From Drosophila pseudoobscura (Eukaryota; Arthropoda; Insecta; Diptera; Drosophilidae): a stretch of DNA of 64,000 bases. A program made the position numbers and the translations under genes. Positions 27,290 to 38,600 of the stretch are shown here, piece after piece (the first letter of the stretch is position 1; every line of letters begins with the position of its first letter). Location of the stretch: positions 9,499,001 through 9,563,000 of the forward strand of contig NC_046681.1 in the NCBI RefSeq assembly GCF_009870125.1, in the 5' to 3' direction. The notes beneath the pieces are model-generated. The model worked only from the letters and a program-made list of their open reading frames with translations. It ran no database searches and was not told where the DNA came from.

Positions 27290-30200
27290 GTGGGGGCGGT
27301 GGACTGTCTGGTAGGGTTATTAAAAATTATCCCTGATATATGACTTTATCTATGCGATGCATGCCACCACCCCCCTCCCACCGCAGCTCGAACAGAGAAA
27401 GACTCTTGTTTGCCCAACAAAATGGCAATGAGAGAGAGAGAAAAAAGACGTGGAAATCAAATGGAAAATGTATGAAAATGGTTCCATACAGAAATGGAAA
27501 TAATGTAAATGATTGCACTCTGTGTGCATTAATTGAGTTAAAGTTTTATTCAGCAATTTAAAAATTGCTTAAACGGCGACGGGCAAACTTTTCAAGGTTC
27601 AAGTTTCGTTGCTCTGCGGCCAGGCATATGCAAATGTTTGTGGACCCATCTTTACGTCTATACCTATCCCTATTCCCATCTTCAAAGACTTGCTTTTGGT
27701 CTGGCTCAAAGTCCGCTGTGGGTCAGTGGCATTTCGATTCCTTTCTGGGCTCGGAATGGCAACGGGATCAGCACTTTAGCCATTTTTAAGTTCATGTGGT
27801 TCTCCGCTTGGGAGGACATCGAAAGAGAAGTTTGAGAGAAGTAGAGTTTTTACAGGGAAAGGGGAAACAAAAAGTTAGGGATTTTATAGTCCGTCTGTAC
27901 CCTTTTTTCGATACGTTTGCCATTCAACTTCTTTCTTAAGAAGAGATTGGTCACTTTGATATCACAATATTTACCAGTAATTTACTAGTAAAACAAAATG
28001 TGTCTCTGCCTCCCTGCCTCGCCTCTTGTCATTTATTTTCGAATGCTGAAGAGACCACTACTCCGACTTCAGTGGTTCCAAGTCTCGCATTCCAGCACCA
28101 ATCAGCACTTTCGAATGAGCGGAGTATTCAATATCTGCCCAGCACTCGAACGTGAGACGAAGAAACGAAGCGGACCATACTTGGACCTTAATTAGGACTT
28201 AAAATCATTGCTTATCCAGGTTTTTAATTATAAAAAATCAACAATAACTTCAGACACAGACAATGCTTACCTTTAACCCTTTTTGAAGGTATAGATATTT
28301 CTTAAATTTGGTTTGAACTCCTTATGATTATAGCCACTGATGTCCTTCACAGAATATCCACCGAAATATTGGACCCTGCCCCCCGCGCCCCCCTCCCCTC
28401 ATAAGCCAGAGTCAACTTTCACTCCCATAACTTTTTCCGCAGCTGTCATAAAAAAGAGCACAAAGAAAAACGCACTTTTTTTTTGGTTTATTTTGGTGGC
28501 CCCAAAGGGAGTGGGCGTGTCCATATCGGGTGGGCTGGGAGTGTGTGTGTGGGGGGGGTGTAGGGTTAAGGGCACACACATAAATTAATACGAAATACAC
28601 TTAAACAACAGACGGAAAAAACTTTGTTCCTCATTGATTTATAGCGTTAATATTTCTGCTTTAATGCATCAAATAAATTAAATTGTCTTACGCACCTTTC
28701 AGCAGTCGGGAAAAACTTTTGATGGCCCCTCGATGGGGATGGAAGGCATACACAGATGTGAGAGGAATTACTTCTCGCCCACCCCCCCCGTCCTCCTCTA
28801 CCAAGAGAAAGAGAGCAACAAATGCATAACTTCGATTTCGTAAAAACAAATAAATATTCATAAAAAATTATTCTTTCTTTCAGGCTCCCCCACCCCTCGA
28901 TGCCTCCCTCTGTGTACTACCTGTCCCGTCTCTCTCCCCCTCAAAAAAAAAGCACTTTGCGGATCTTCAGTCCTTGCCGACGCCGACGCCGACGCCGCCG
29001 CTGCTTTGCATACTGAGAGGTAGACAGGCCTCTCTCCCTCCCTCTCTCTCTCTGCAAGGCGCCTGAATTATAAATATTCATTTATGCTAAGCTCCAGAAA
29101 GAAAGAGAACGAAAGTAGGGGGGGAAAGGACAGAGAGAAAGAGAAGGTCCTTGGCAGGTGTGTGCGGGGGCGTTACCTTCGTCGCGCCTGTTGCCTTCCT
29201 CCACTCCGATTTCTAGGGCTGCTCGTTTCGCTCCCGTCTTGAGCCCTACCTCCCACTCCAACAGGTCGTATGATTGATTTAATTACGGTATAAGGCGTGT
29301 TTTTTGTCAGCCTTACGGAGCATTCAACTTTTTTTGCAACCACTGTGGAATATTTTTGGCCAAGGATGCGTGCAATTGAACCTTTTGCGGTCCTACTCCA
29401 ATTTTGGGTCGATTTTCATAGGAGGTAGAGGAACCAAGGCCTATTTTTGGCAATTTTTTGAAGAAAAAAATAGTATTTGAAAGGATTTTGAGCTAAAAAC
29501 AGGAACAGGTGCCACTAGTTTTTCAATCCCTGTCTTAAATGAAAGTTCCTCCGAATTCTACCTCAAAAGGAGGTCTAATTTTCGATCTCCTATAATATAA
29601 GCACTAATTTATTCAATATTTACCTTGAGACCTGTTGGCCTTTTGTCTAATTTACAAAATTCTATGAAAATTATTCCATATTCATGTTTCACTGTACATT
29701 TTTGCCCCCTTCCTGGCCACAAAAACTGTCTGCTGAAGTTCTGTAAATAATATTTTTTGTTCTCCTTATTATGTTTTTGTTTTTGTCTGTTCGCAGGGCT
29801 ATTTTTGGATACTCCGAAGACGAATATCTGTGTGGGAGTGGCCTTTTTTGTGGGTTCGAATGGGTTGCTGGGGCTGTGAGATTGGGCTGGTTTTTAATCG
29901 CTTGAACGACCGCCTAACCATCGAGTCGGCGTGTCATTAAACTGCCGCTGCGACTGCTTATCGCGGCCAGGGACTGTGGGAAATTTATGTGTTCTTCTCA
30001 TTGTTGTTCCCGATGCTCCTGGATGAAGAGCTCTGCTTAGCGCCAACGCCCGCATATACACATCATTTCCGTTTCCCTTTGTGGCACCCTCATGGCGGCG
30101 GCACGGGCGACGGGGGACGGGGGGGAAACAAACAAGCGGCAGGCAGTCGTACTTCATGTAATCAACATTTTAATTGCGGAAACGGAACTCGCACACACAC

Positions 30201-31883
30201 ATACATCCAGCAGCAGCCCCTGCATGCCGCATGCTGCATGCCACCGCTTTTCATGGAGTATCTGTTACACATTACGCATACGCAATGTGTGCCTCCACTT
30301 GGCACACTCTACGGTCTATTTTTTATTCCACCGGACGGACGGACACCCGGAATGCTGGCGTTCGCTTAGAGAAAACATTTCCTCCAGCATTTCTCTCTCC
30401 TTTTCTCTCTTTCCGTCTCTCCGACTCTCTGTATCTGTATCTCTCTCGCAGGCTGGAATTCATTACATCAAATATAAAGAAAGTTTTAGGCAATTTGCCA
30501 AAAATCCCAGAGAGAGAGAGAGCGAGGCAGCCCTGTGCCTGCTCCCAAAAAAAAAAATCTAAAAATATACAGAGACCCACTCAAACGTTGCAGCTGCAGC
30601 AGGGCTGATGCAGGTAGCCCAAATCTACTTAGCTGATGGCGGTTGCTTGTGGGGCAGAGAGTGGCATGGCAGGGGGCGGGCGTACAGGGGCGCGTGAGGT
30701 GCCTAGGTAAACGTAAACGAATTTGCGAATATGCAGCAGCCGTGGCAGCAACATCAGGCAAACCAAAGGCAACAAAAAGGTGTCCGGGCTGGGGATTCGA
30801 ATGGGGGATACTCTAATGGAAGGGCAATCAATAAAAGTATTCGGAATGGACTGCAAAAAGAGTTCTTATACCAAAAATGTGAGGTTTTGGGAGGTCAAAA
30901 TTACCAAAAAATACTTGAAAATCATTCAATCCTATAGCTTTCCTGATAACTAAACCAATTCCAAGCCAGATATAGATATGGCTTTGGGGTTTAATGAAAA
31001 CTAAACGGTTCTTTGAGGAAGATCTATGGGAAAACCTAATCAAACCTCAGTATTTGTTGATATATCTAAGCCCTCAAACACTACTAAAAGAACAATTAAT
31101 CTTTCCATTCAGTTTCCAAGAAAAAAAACACACCTCAAAATATTTACTTTCCTTTCTTTGGCCCCGCAATCTTTGCGGCCTGTCATGACCATTTGACAAC
31201 CTGCTACCTTTTACTTTATACGGATAGATATCCCTGCCGTTCTCCTGTCGCCTCTTGCCTCCTTTACTCACCCTCTTTCTGGTTCCTTCGCCATCACTTG
31301 CCTTATAGATGGCAAGCCAGTTTGCCGAAACACTTGAGCGACAATGCCGCCAGCTTGGGGCTAAGCATTGCAGTCGAAAGCCCAAAAGCTTCGAACCCCC
31401 CGCGGTCTGAGCTGGATTCAGTAGTGCTGCCACCCATCCCGGTCGCCTCCCCATCTATAGCTATTTTTTATAGCTGCATCAACAGCAGCAGCAGCAGACA
31501 TGATAAATTCTCTTTAGTATGCGGCATACATGAGTGATGATATTAACCAACAACAGGCAGCTGCCTCTGGGATGGGGGGGGGGACACAGATACAGACACA
31601 GACACCGACAAGTTAGTCGGCAAAAAAAAAAGGTGAAGATGGTCGGGTCGGGTCTCTCTGGCTCCTTTTTTGGGGTAGGTAAATGTGCAGAGCCGCAAGA
31701 AGTTTGTGAGTGGTTGGCATCCAGTTCATGGATGGATTGAAGTGTAAAGCGAAGGCCTGAGTAGGTCCTGGGGGGAAAGTGAAAGCCAGAGAGACCTTCC
31801 CTTAGCCTTTCCCTTTAGATTTAGCTCCTCACAGATATGCCCTATGATGATCTGGTGTCTTTTCCTTTAATGTCACACTTTTT

Positions 31884-31889
31884 TCAGTT
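31884..31889 (+). promoter_or_regulatory. Initiator-like TCAGTT
   Basis: TCAGTT matches the Drosophila initiator consensus. It lies about 110 bases upstream of the start codon of the coiled-coil gene, a normal 5' UTR length. No TATA box is obvious just upstream. Confidence 0.35.
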
Positions 31890-31994
31890 GCGTTCACAGC
31901 ATTCGCTCCTACACACGTTGCCCCCACACTTTCTTCCACACTATACACTTTCTTACCGTTCATTTTCGGGTTTTGTTCTTAAATATATTCCATC

Positions 31995-34436
31995 ATGAGT
32001 GTGACCAGTCAAGACAAAGGGCAGGCCTCGGAAATAGCTGCTTCTCGTAATGATTTTGAAGAGCTGCTAGTCGAGAATCCCGAAGGCTCGGATACGTTAT
32101 CCGCCGTAGCCGCGGAGAGCGCCTTCGAGGATTCTACAGTGGAGATGGAGACCAAATCCGAGCCAGAGAAACCCACCAGCTCGCAGAAGGAACTTCAAGA
32201 GAAGCCCAAACCGAGCGCAACACCAAAAACAAAGACTGGAAAAGAGTTGCCGGGTAAAAAGAACACCAAAAAATCACCCAGAAGTGCGATTACGCCACCA
32301 AAGACGCCAAGGTCGCCCTCGAAGAAGCCCCAAAAGTCTGCCCCGAAACCTAAAGCTAAGAAGCCTGAGACGCCCAAGAAGAAAGAACCCAAACGGTGGA
32401 CATCCCCAAAAAGCCGCCACGACTCTATGAAGGAAAAAGCTGCATCGGAACGTTCTATCCTTCAGCCAATGCGCTCTGCGTCCATTACATCCAAACTTTC
32501 AGTATCGTCACGGTCTTCCCGAAAGTTCAGCAAGAGAGTAAACGAATCCGGAGCAACGTTGAGACCCGCACAGAGTTTTAAAATACTCCAATTGAAGCCT
32601 AAACCCAGTCCACCGGTTGCCGTAGCACAAGTAAAGTCGGAAGAGTTTATACAGGATGAGGTAGTGGAATCATCGGACAATTTGGACAATTTGGACAATT
32701 TGGACAATTTGGACAATTTAGACCATTTGGACATATCCCAAACGAATGTTGTCGAAACGGAGGTAGTGGTGGGAATGGACATGGACCAGAGGCTTGCCTT
32801 TCTGCAGGGCCTAAAGGAACTGCCTGACATACAGGACCTATCAGAGACCACCACCATTGAAGAATCGATTCCGGACGAAGAGGAAGGCGCGGAAGAGCCG
32901 CAAGGACCACAAACTGCTGCACGCGTGGACACTGGACGCTTTGTGGAGGCCTTCGCAAGCAGTGACAACTCCCACTCGGACCCCTCTCTGGGACAGTCTC
33001 AACCCAGGCCCGAATATGAGAGCCAAGACAGAACGGACACGACATCCACTGATAGTTCGGAAATATCGCTAGATGGTCTATGCGAAAGCGATGACGACTA
33101 TCCAGAACCTCTGTGGACGGAAGATACGGGGATTGATATTTATAAAAGCATGGCGAGCATTGTACAAATGGACGAGATAGTCGACACTGTGGTTGAAATC
33201 GGAGACGATTTCTACGAAGTCCAGCATCAGGCCAATGCCGAGGCTTGTAACCAGTTGCTTAATCAGCTGATCGACAAGGCCGTGGACTATGCCGAAAGCG
33301 ACTACGTTCGCATGACGCGCATCCTGGACAAGGATAAAATGATGAAGCAGCTCTATAAGCTAATCGTGGTCTACAAGACTCAGAGCTATCGCAACGCGGG
33401 GCTCGATAGTCTTGTCTCTGAATTTTACCTAAGAAAGAAATGCATGAGCTTCATCACCAGAAAGAGTGCGTCAGACGACTTCAGCAAGACTCGATACCAG
33501 CACGCCCTCCTCGAGCTTGACAACCTTCTGAAGGTGGAGCTCCACACAGAGAAGATGAGGAAGGCGATTTTAAGTAGATTGCACGACGAGGTCGAGGTCG
33601 CTAGAATCGAGGCCGACGAGAAGGTGCGCAACTTTGAGGAAAATGTCAGGAAGAACTTATGCTTCAGGGATGGGTTCGATCATCTCAAGAAACTGGTTGG
33701 GGATGTCCTGCTGCGCATCTCAACGTTTCGCGACGATGTGGACGAGGTCAGAGAAGGTCTATTGCTTGCCCAGCACACGCACGCATCACTAAAGATTGTA
33801 AGTGGTCGGGGTCACCCTTTTCTTCATAACTTTATCTCTTCTGAATATTTTAGCAATTGGAAAAAATGGAAACCCTGGACGATGGCCTCAAAATTCACGA
33901 GTATCTGTCCAACCAGGCCACCAACCAAAGCTTGAACATCAAAATACAAGGTGAATCGTATGATTTTCTTCGCTCTGCAGCCTCCCCTAACTTCTAATAG
34001 AACCTCCCCCACAGAACGTAGTGCGGAACTCAAGCGATTGTACAGACGCATCACCTACGACATCCATGGCCTGGCCCATTGGAAGAACAAAGAGCTGATG
34101 AACCAAAATATACTTTCACGCATGAAACTTAAACTCGAACGAGGGATACAAATGAGAGAGGACCTCCGGTTGAACATCTACAAGTGCAAGATCAGGCACA
34201 ATAACCTGATAAAGGAAAAGCAGAACATCCGCGCCGCCGGCCGGCTCATGCACTATCCCGTCCTCATGAGGGACTATGACGTGACCGTCGAGCAGGTGGA
34301 GGCGAAGCGGGATGTGATCAAGAAACTGCGCTTAGAACATGACCGCTTGGAGCGCAGGGTCCAACAGGTATCGATGGACATAACCGAGCAGCAAGCGAAG
34401 CTACGAAATATCCGTTCTCTGACCTTATTGAAGTGA
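31995..34436 (+). CDS. Coiled-coil axonemal protein, CCDC96/CFAP184-like (773 aa, three exons)
   Basis: Exons 31995-33797, 33854-33950 and 34015-34436 join in frame (phase 0, then phase 1) through 56- and 64-bp GT-AG introns to give 773 residues from the first ATG. Residues about 60-200 are Lys/Pro/Ser-rich with SPKKP-like motifs and probably disordered. An acidic middle contains a tandem Asn-Leu-Asp run. From about residue 400 to the end the protein is mainly long coiled coil. The C-terminal segment with PVLMRDYDVTVEQVEAKRD resembles the conserved domain (DUF4201) of CCDC96/CFAP184 and CCDC113/CFAP263, which sit at the axonemal base of radial spoke 3. By family, the role would be in sperm flagella or sensory cilia. 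Family assignment is from motif memory and is moderately secure; the exon structure is well supported. Confidence 0.8.
32677..32733 (+). repeat. In-frame 9-bp repeat encoding Asn-Leu-Asp
   Basis: About five to six tandem copies of a GACAATTTG-type nonamer lie inside the first exon of the coiled-coil gene and encode a DNL/NLD run. Because the unit is a multiple of three, length changes keep the frame. Likely polymorphic. Confidence 0.9.
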
Positions 34437-35406
34437 TTCAAGAGGTAATGGCATACCATGGAATATACTATAAATACGATCGTTCCCGTTTCCATTTCGG
34501 GGATTCTGGGGGCAGTTTTTATTTCTTAGTAGAGTCCTTGCCAGTGGCTCCAGTGGTCCGCATAGCAGGACAAGTGCTCGGTGCTCTCCCGTACAGTGGC
34601 CGTCGAAAAAGTTTCCCTATGATGTTCTTACGAAAGTCCAGGTTGAAAAGATCTTATCTACTGAAATGAAATTGTTTTTGAAACCATTTCAATGGCAGTT
34701 AAACGAGCACAAGCTATCCTGAAACTATTCCAACCACAGAGTAGTAGCCGTGATTTATCTTTGGCCCATATTTCCCAACTACTAGAATGGTGCGCATACT
34801 AGGCGCCGCCACTGTTTGTGTAATACGTATGTATAGAAAAGTCATGTTTTGCATCTTTTGGCAGCTGCCATATATCTTAGTTCTGGGCCCAAAACAGGAC
34901 TACGAGAACATTGGATACATAGTCAGCACACACACACGAACACACACGAACACAGATGCAGAGACAGGTACAACCTCCGGGAGTGTATTAGTCTGTGGTG
35001 AATCGGACGGAGGAGTCTGAGGAAGGGAATGGGGTTGGGGTTGGGGATGCGGATGAGCCCAGCAAAATGCAGATGAGGCTGTGAGGAGGAGGCCGAAGTC
35101 TGTCCAAGCTCGGTCCGTGTCTGGGTCTGGTTGGGCCCGCTCCTTGGTATGCACATTTCATGTTGCACTTAAAAACAAAAAACGAACAGGTCGGTGGTAT
35201 GTTGGGCCCAGGTTTGGGGCAGCAGGGAAGCACACAAGCATGTGGCGAAAACTAATAGCAAAAAAGAGTACGATGGCTAGCAGGAAGCCGAAGCCTTACA
35301 CACCCTACCCTAGGCAGATCGTTCTAGTAGCCAGTGGGGAAAAATTAAATAGAAGAAAAGCACCAGCCCACATTGAAATGAAATAATCGGTTGTTGCTCA
35401 GCTCTT
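34437..35406. other. Intergenic, no gene seen
   Basis: About 970 bp between the coiled-coil gene and the Sm-like gene, whose transcripts converge. It contains CA-rich tracts near 34926-34960 and GGGTTGG runs near 35028-35050. Open frames are low-complexity and lack supported starts. Confidence 0.5.
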
Positions 35407-35673
35407 TTAAATCTCATCAATTAACAGGATATTCTGCATTTCCACTGTAACGTTGCCCAGGTACATGGAGCTTCCTGCCGCATGCTGCAAGCAACTGCTC
35501 AGCTGGACGCTGACAGGCGGGTCGACGGCCCGAAAGACGCCCATCAGAACGGTGCCATCCTGCAGGGTCACCTTCACAGAGCGGCCCAAACAACGCTGAA
35601 TATATTGCTGCTGCCACATCGGATAGATTAGGCTCAGTTCCGATTCCATTAGTCCAATTTCCATTTCGTTCAT
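35407..35673 (-). CDS. Sm-like (LSM-fold) small protein, 88 aa
   Basis: A single-exon frame from ATG at 35673 to TAA. After about 20 residues it follows the Sm/LSM pattern: a helix (YPMWQQQYIQRCLG), the Sm1-type strand pair VKVTLQDGTVLMGVFRAVD, and an Sm2-like end (YLGNVTVEMQNILLIDEI) in place of the usual Gly-x-x-φ-RG motif. Sm-like proteins form RNA-binding rings or act as single subunits in complexes such as SMN or NatC. The canonical RG of Sm2 and the Asn of Sm1 are not evident, so RNA binding may be altered. I cannot assign it to a named Lsm. It is compact and intronless, and may be a duplicate of a housekeeping LSM gene. Confidence 0.6.
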   Translation of the reverse strand: MNEMEIGLMESELSLIYPMWQQQYIQRCLGRSVKVTLQDGTVLMGVFRAVDPPVSVQLSSCLQHAAGSSMYLGNVTVEMQNILLIDEI

Positions 35674-38600
35674 CAGTTTTCGATTCGGTTTAGACTTTCT
35701 GATTTAGTTTTTGAATGACTGAAATGAAATAGAATTGATTGAAATATAAGTGTAAGGCTACCCATTCAAAGGGTATAATCAGAGTGGAAAGAAGCTGGCA
35801 AAAACCGAACCGAGTTGGGTTAATGGCAAAGGTGCTGATGCCGTGCAGAATTTGCTGCACACTTTGACCCCGAGCTAAGCATCCCGAGCCCCGAGCCCCC
35901 ACATTGGTTAGTTTTTTGTGCCCGACCTTTAGAGCGGACACCGGTGCATCTCCATGGGTGTGTGTGTGTGTGCCAGGGTACTTGTGTGTGTTTGGCACGC
36001 ATGTTCCAGGCGCTTATCGCCATCGTCGCCTCGTCGACTGCTGGTTGGAAAATGAGGGCGGGGTTCCAGGGAGTGAGAGGGATTGTGTGTTGGAGGGTTA
36101 AAGGTATGAAGGTGGGGGATTCTTGGCAAGCAAGATGAAATTCCGTTAGCTAAATTCGATTTTGCACTTGAGCCGCTTGCAGCCCGGCTAATGCAGAGAG
36201 CGACCTTCCTCTCTCTCTCTCAGTGGCAGTCGGTGCCAAAGCCATCCCTCTTACCATCTTTCCTTCTTTGGCCTCGCTGGCCAAGTGGAAGTGGAAAAAA
36301 AAGACTGTTAAAAACTAAAGCTAATGCGCTTAGTCAAATGGTAGAAAAAGAAACGGGGGGTGATACAGGAAAAAGCGAAACTTGTAGGAAGGTAATGAAA
36401 ATGTGCGTGTGAGCAAATCGCAACTGCATAAATCTCAATGCCAAAAGGCAATACAAATCTATAAAAAAACGCTTTCGTTGCCATTTCGATCTAGAAATGT
36501 TCATATATTGCTGATTTTTCCATTGTTCCATTGAGAAAACTCTCCAATCAGCCCTCGTCGAGCAGTTACTTTTTCTTGACGTCGGCATACTTTTCGACAC
36601 TGAAAGCAATTTCAGGTACTCAGCCCCAGCACAGACACACAGTCGTAGTAAATGCAGTCGCATTTGCATGTGGAACATGTGCAATGCACGTCGGTATTTG
36701 CATCTTCAATCCGCAATTGGGTTGGACGGGATGTGATGCTAAATATCTATGGCATGGCATCTATAAGCCAATTTCCGCTGCTTTCCAGCTACAAAACGGA
36801 TGCGTTGCCGTTGCTGTTGCTGTTCCTGTCTCGTGTCTCGTGTCGCACTCAATTAACGCAGTTTGTCATTTTTGTTGCATTTCCTTTGGCATCCCTGTAG
36901 CACGCTTCCTCGCTGGGATATGCTGATGATGACTATGCTATAAGTATTTCCGTTGTATTGCAAATGTCATGCTATGAAGATGGAGGAGATAAGTACAGTG
37001 CTTCCTAGAACTATATAGTCAAGAGCTAGCTAAGAGTGTACGCCATGATTTTGTTGGGGAAACCTGGCTGACAGAGACAGAGTGTCTTTCAGTCTCAGTA
37101 ACTGCGATGCGCCGCAGATCACCAACAGATCTTCCCGTGAGAGTTATCTTTCGAGTAGTGCGTGGACAGCGACCTCTCCAAATACAGTTCAATAACCAAA
37201 AGCACTGCTAAATTTTCAAATAATACCCCCACACCGATGCATATACTTTTGTCAGGCAGTGTGTGCAGCAAATTTGATTAAGCTGCGCCACGATTTATGC
37301 TTGGAAATTATTTATAAATAAATCTAACTAACTATTTGCCTGCATCGCGGCGTCATCCAAGCAGGACGTCAGCCCTTTCCTGTTTTGCCAGCCACATGCA
37401 GGTCTCCTCCCCCCCGCCTACCCACATGCTGCATGCCACTTAAAGCGTGCCGCACTGGAGCACACACACACATGCACACACAGTGGAACATTTTGAGTAA
37501 TAAACTCATTTCATATGCTGACTGCTTTTTCATTTCAAAACTTTTTTTCGCCCTTGCTCCCTCTCGAGCTCTCTCCCTCTTTTGGCTTCCCAGTTGTTTG
37601 CTTCTTGTTAGCAGAGGGGTGGGAGGGGCAGGGGCAGGGGTATGGGGAAGAGACCGCCAGCAGGGTCAAATGATATACGAGTTTGAGTTGTGTTCATACC
37701 TGGTACTCGCATGGCAGAAGGGTATATTGTGCCCAAGATTAGGCATAGATGAAGATACCTCAGATCAGTGAATCGAGACATATTGTATGTCAAAAACAGC
37801 TTTTATATGATCTTAATGATCCCATGATTGCTCATGTTGTCTTCCAAAATGCACTTCTCCCTCAAAAATATCCACAAATCTAAAGCGCCGGTGTCTTCTA
37901 GTCGCAATATTTGTTCATTTTTGCTCCTTGTACTTTTTTTCACCAGCTGGAACCCTTTTTTGTTGTGGTTCCTTGGCTCTCCTGCTTGGGCTGGAGAGTT
38001 TCTGGAGTTTCTGTTGCCATTGTTATTGTTATTGCTGTTATTCGGTTGCGAGTTGTCTGGGAAATATTAAATATGCATACGCTAAATGCAGTCCAAGTCG
38101 ACTGCGGCATCCGTGACTGGAACTGTTACCGTTCCCCGTTCCCGTTCCCCATTCCCGTTCCTGTTGCTATTGTTGTGGCCTTTGTTGGTGCTGTGACTGT
38201 GTTAAATGTAGGTGAAACTGGCTGTCAAAATGCCTGACACAGCTGTAATGAAATTTGCACAGACCGCGTCGCGACGTCAGCATTCAACGCCAACCCACTG
38301 CATCTCATCCCAGCCCTCCGCTAAACACAGTTGAGTGACATTTTAATAAAGTGCTCACTTGTTCAATTAAATGCCCCAGGCTTATAGCGAAAAAAAATAA
38401 GAAAAGAAGAACCCTCCAACAGCAAAAGTAGACAAACAGTCAGTCAGTCAGTGTGTCAGCAGCGAACCACGGAGCGTATTCGTAATATCAGACCATCTGA
38501 CTATCTGGCTGTATTCCGCTGATGCCTTTTGTCTGCCATTCGATTGTGTTTAGCTAACAAGAGATGGATGACGGGATAGCGCCATGGATGGTGGGGTTAT

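Larger units (their letters stand above)
22316..31883. other. Upstream/intergenic region without a supported protein gene
   Basis: This 9.5-kb stretch lies between the first coding exon of the beat-family gene (minus) and the coiled-coil gene (plus). It probably carries the beat 5' UTR exon(s), promoter and enhancers. I see A/T-rich blocks, a GAGA-rich segment near 25.4-25.8 kb (listed separately), a perfect palindromic CRE-type site TGACGTCA at 27282-27289, GACGCC repeats near 28978-29000 and GT microsatellites. None of the open frames shows domain-like composition or splice-consistent structure. Confidence 0.5.

Noticed and set aside
30092..30608. Two overlapping long plus-strand frames with Ser/Leu-rich CT-repeat tails
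   Set aside because: They overlap each other in different frames and consist largely of CT-type simple sequence. No conserved features.
34900..35233. Overlapping minus-strand frames rich in Pro/His/Thr
   Set aside because: They derive from CA and GGGTTG simple repeats, have several frames open at once, and lack domains.
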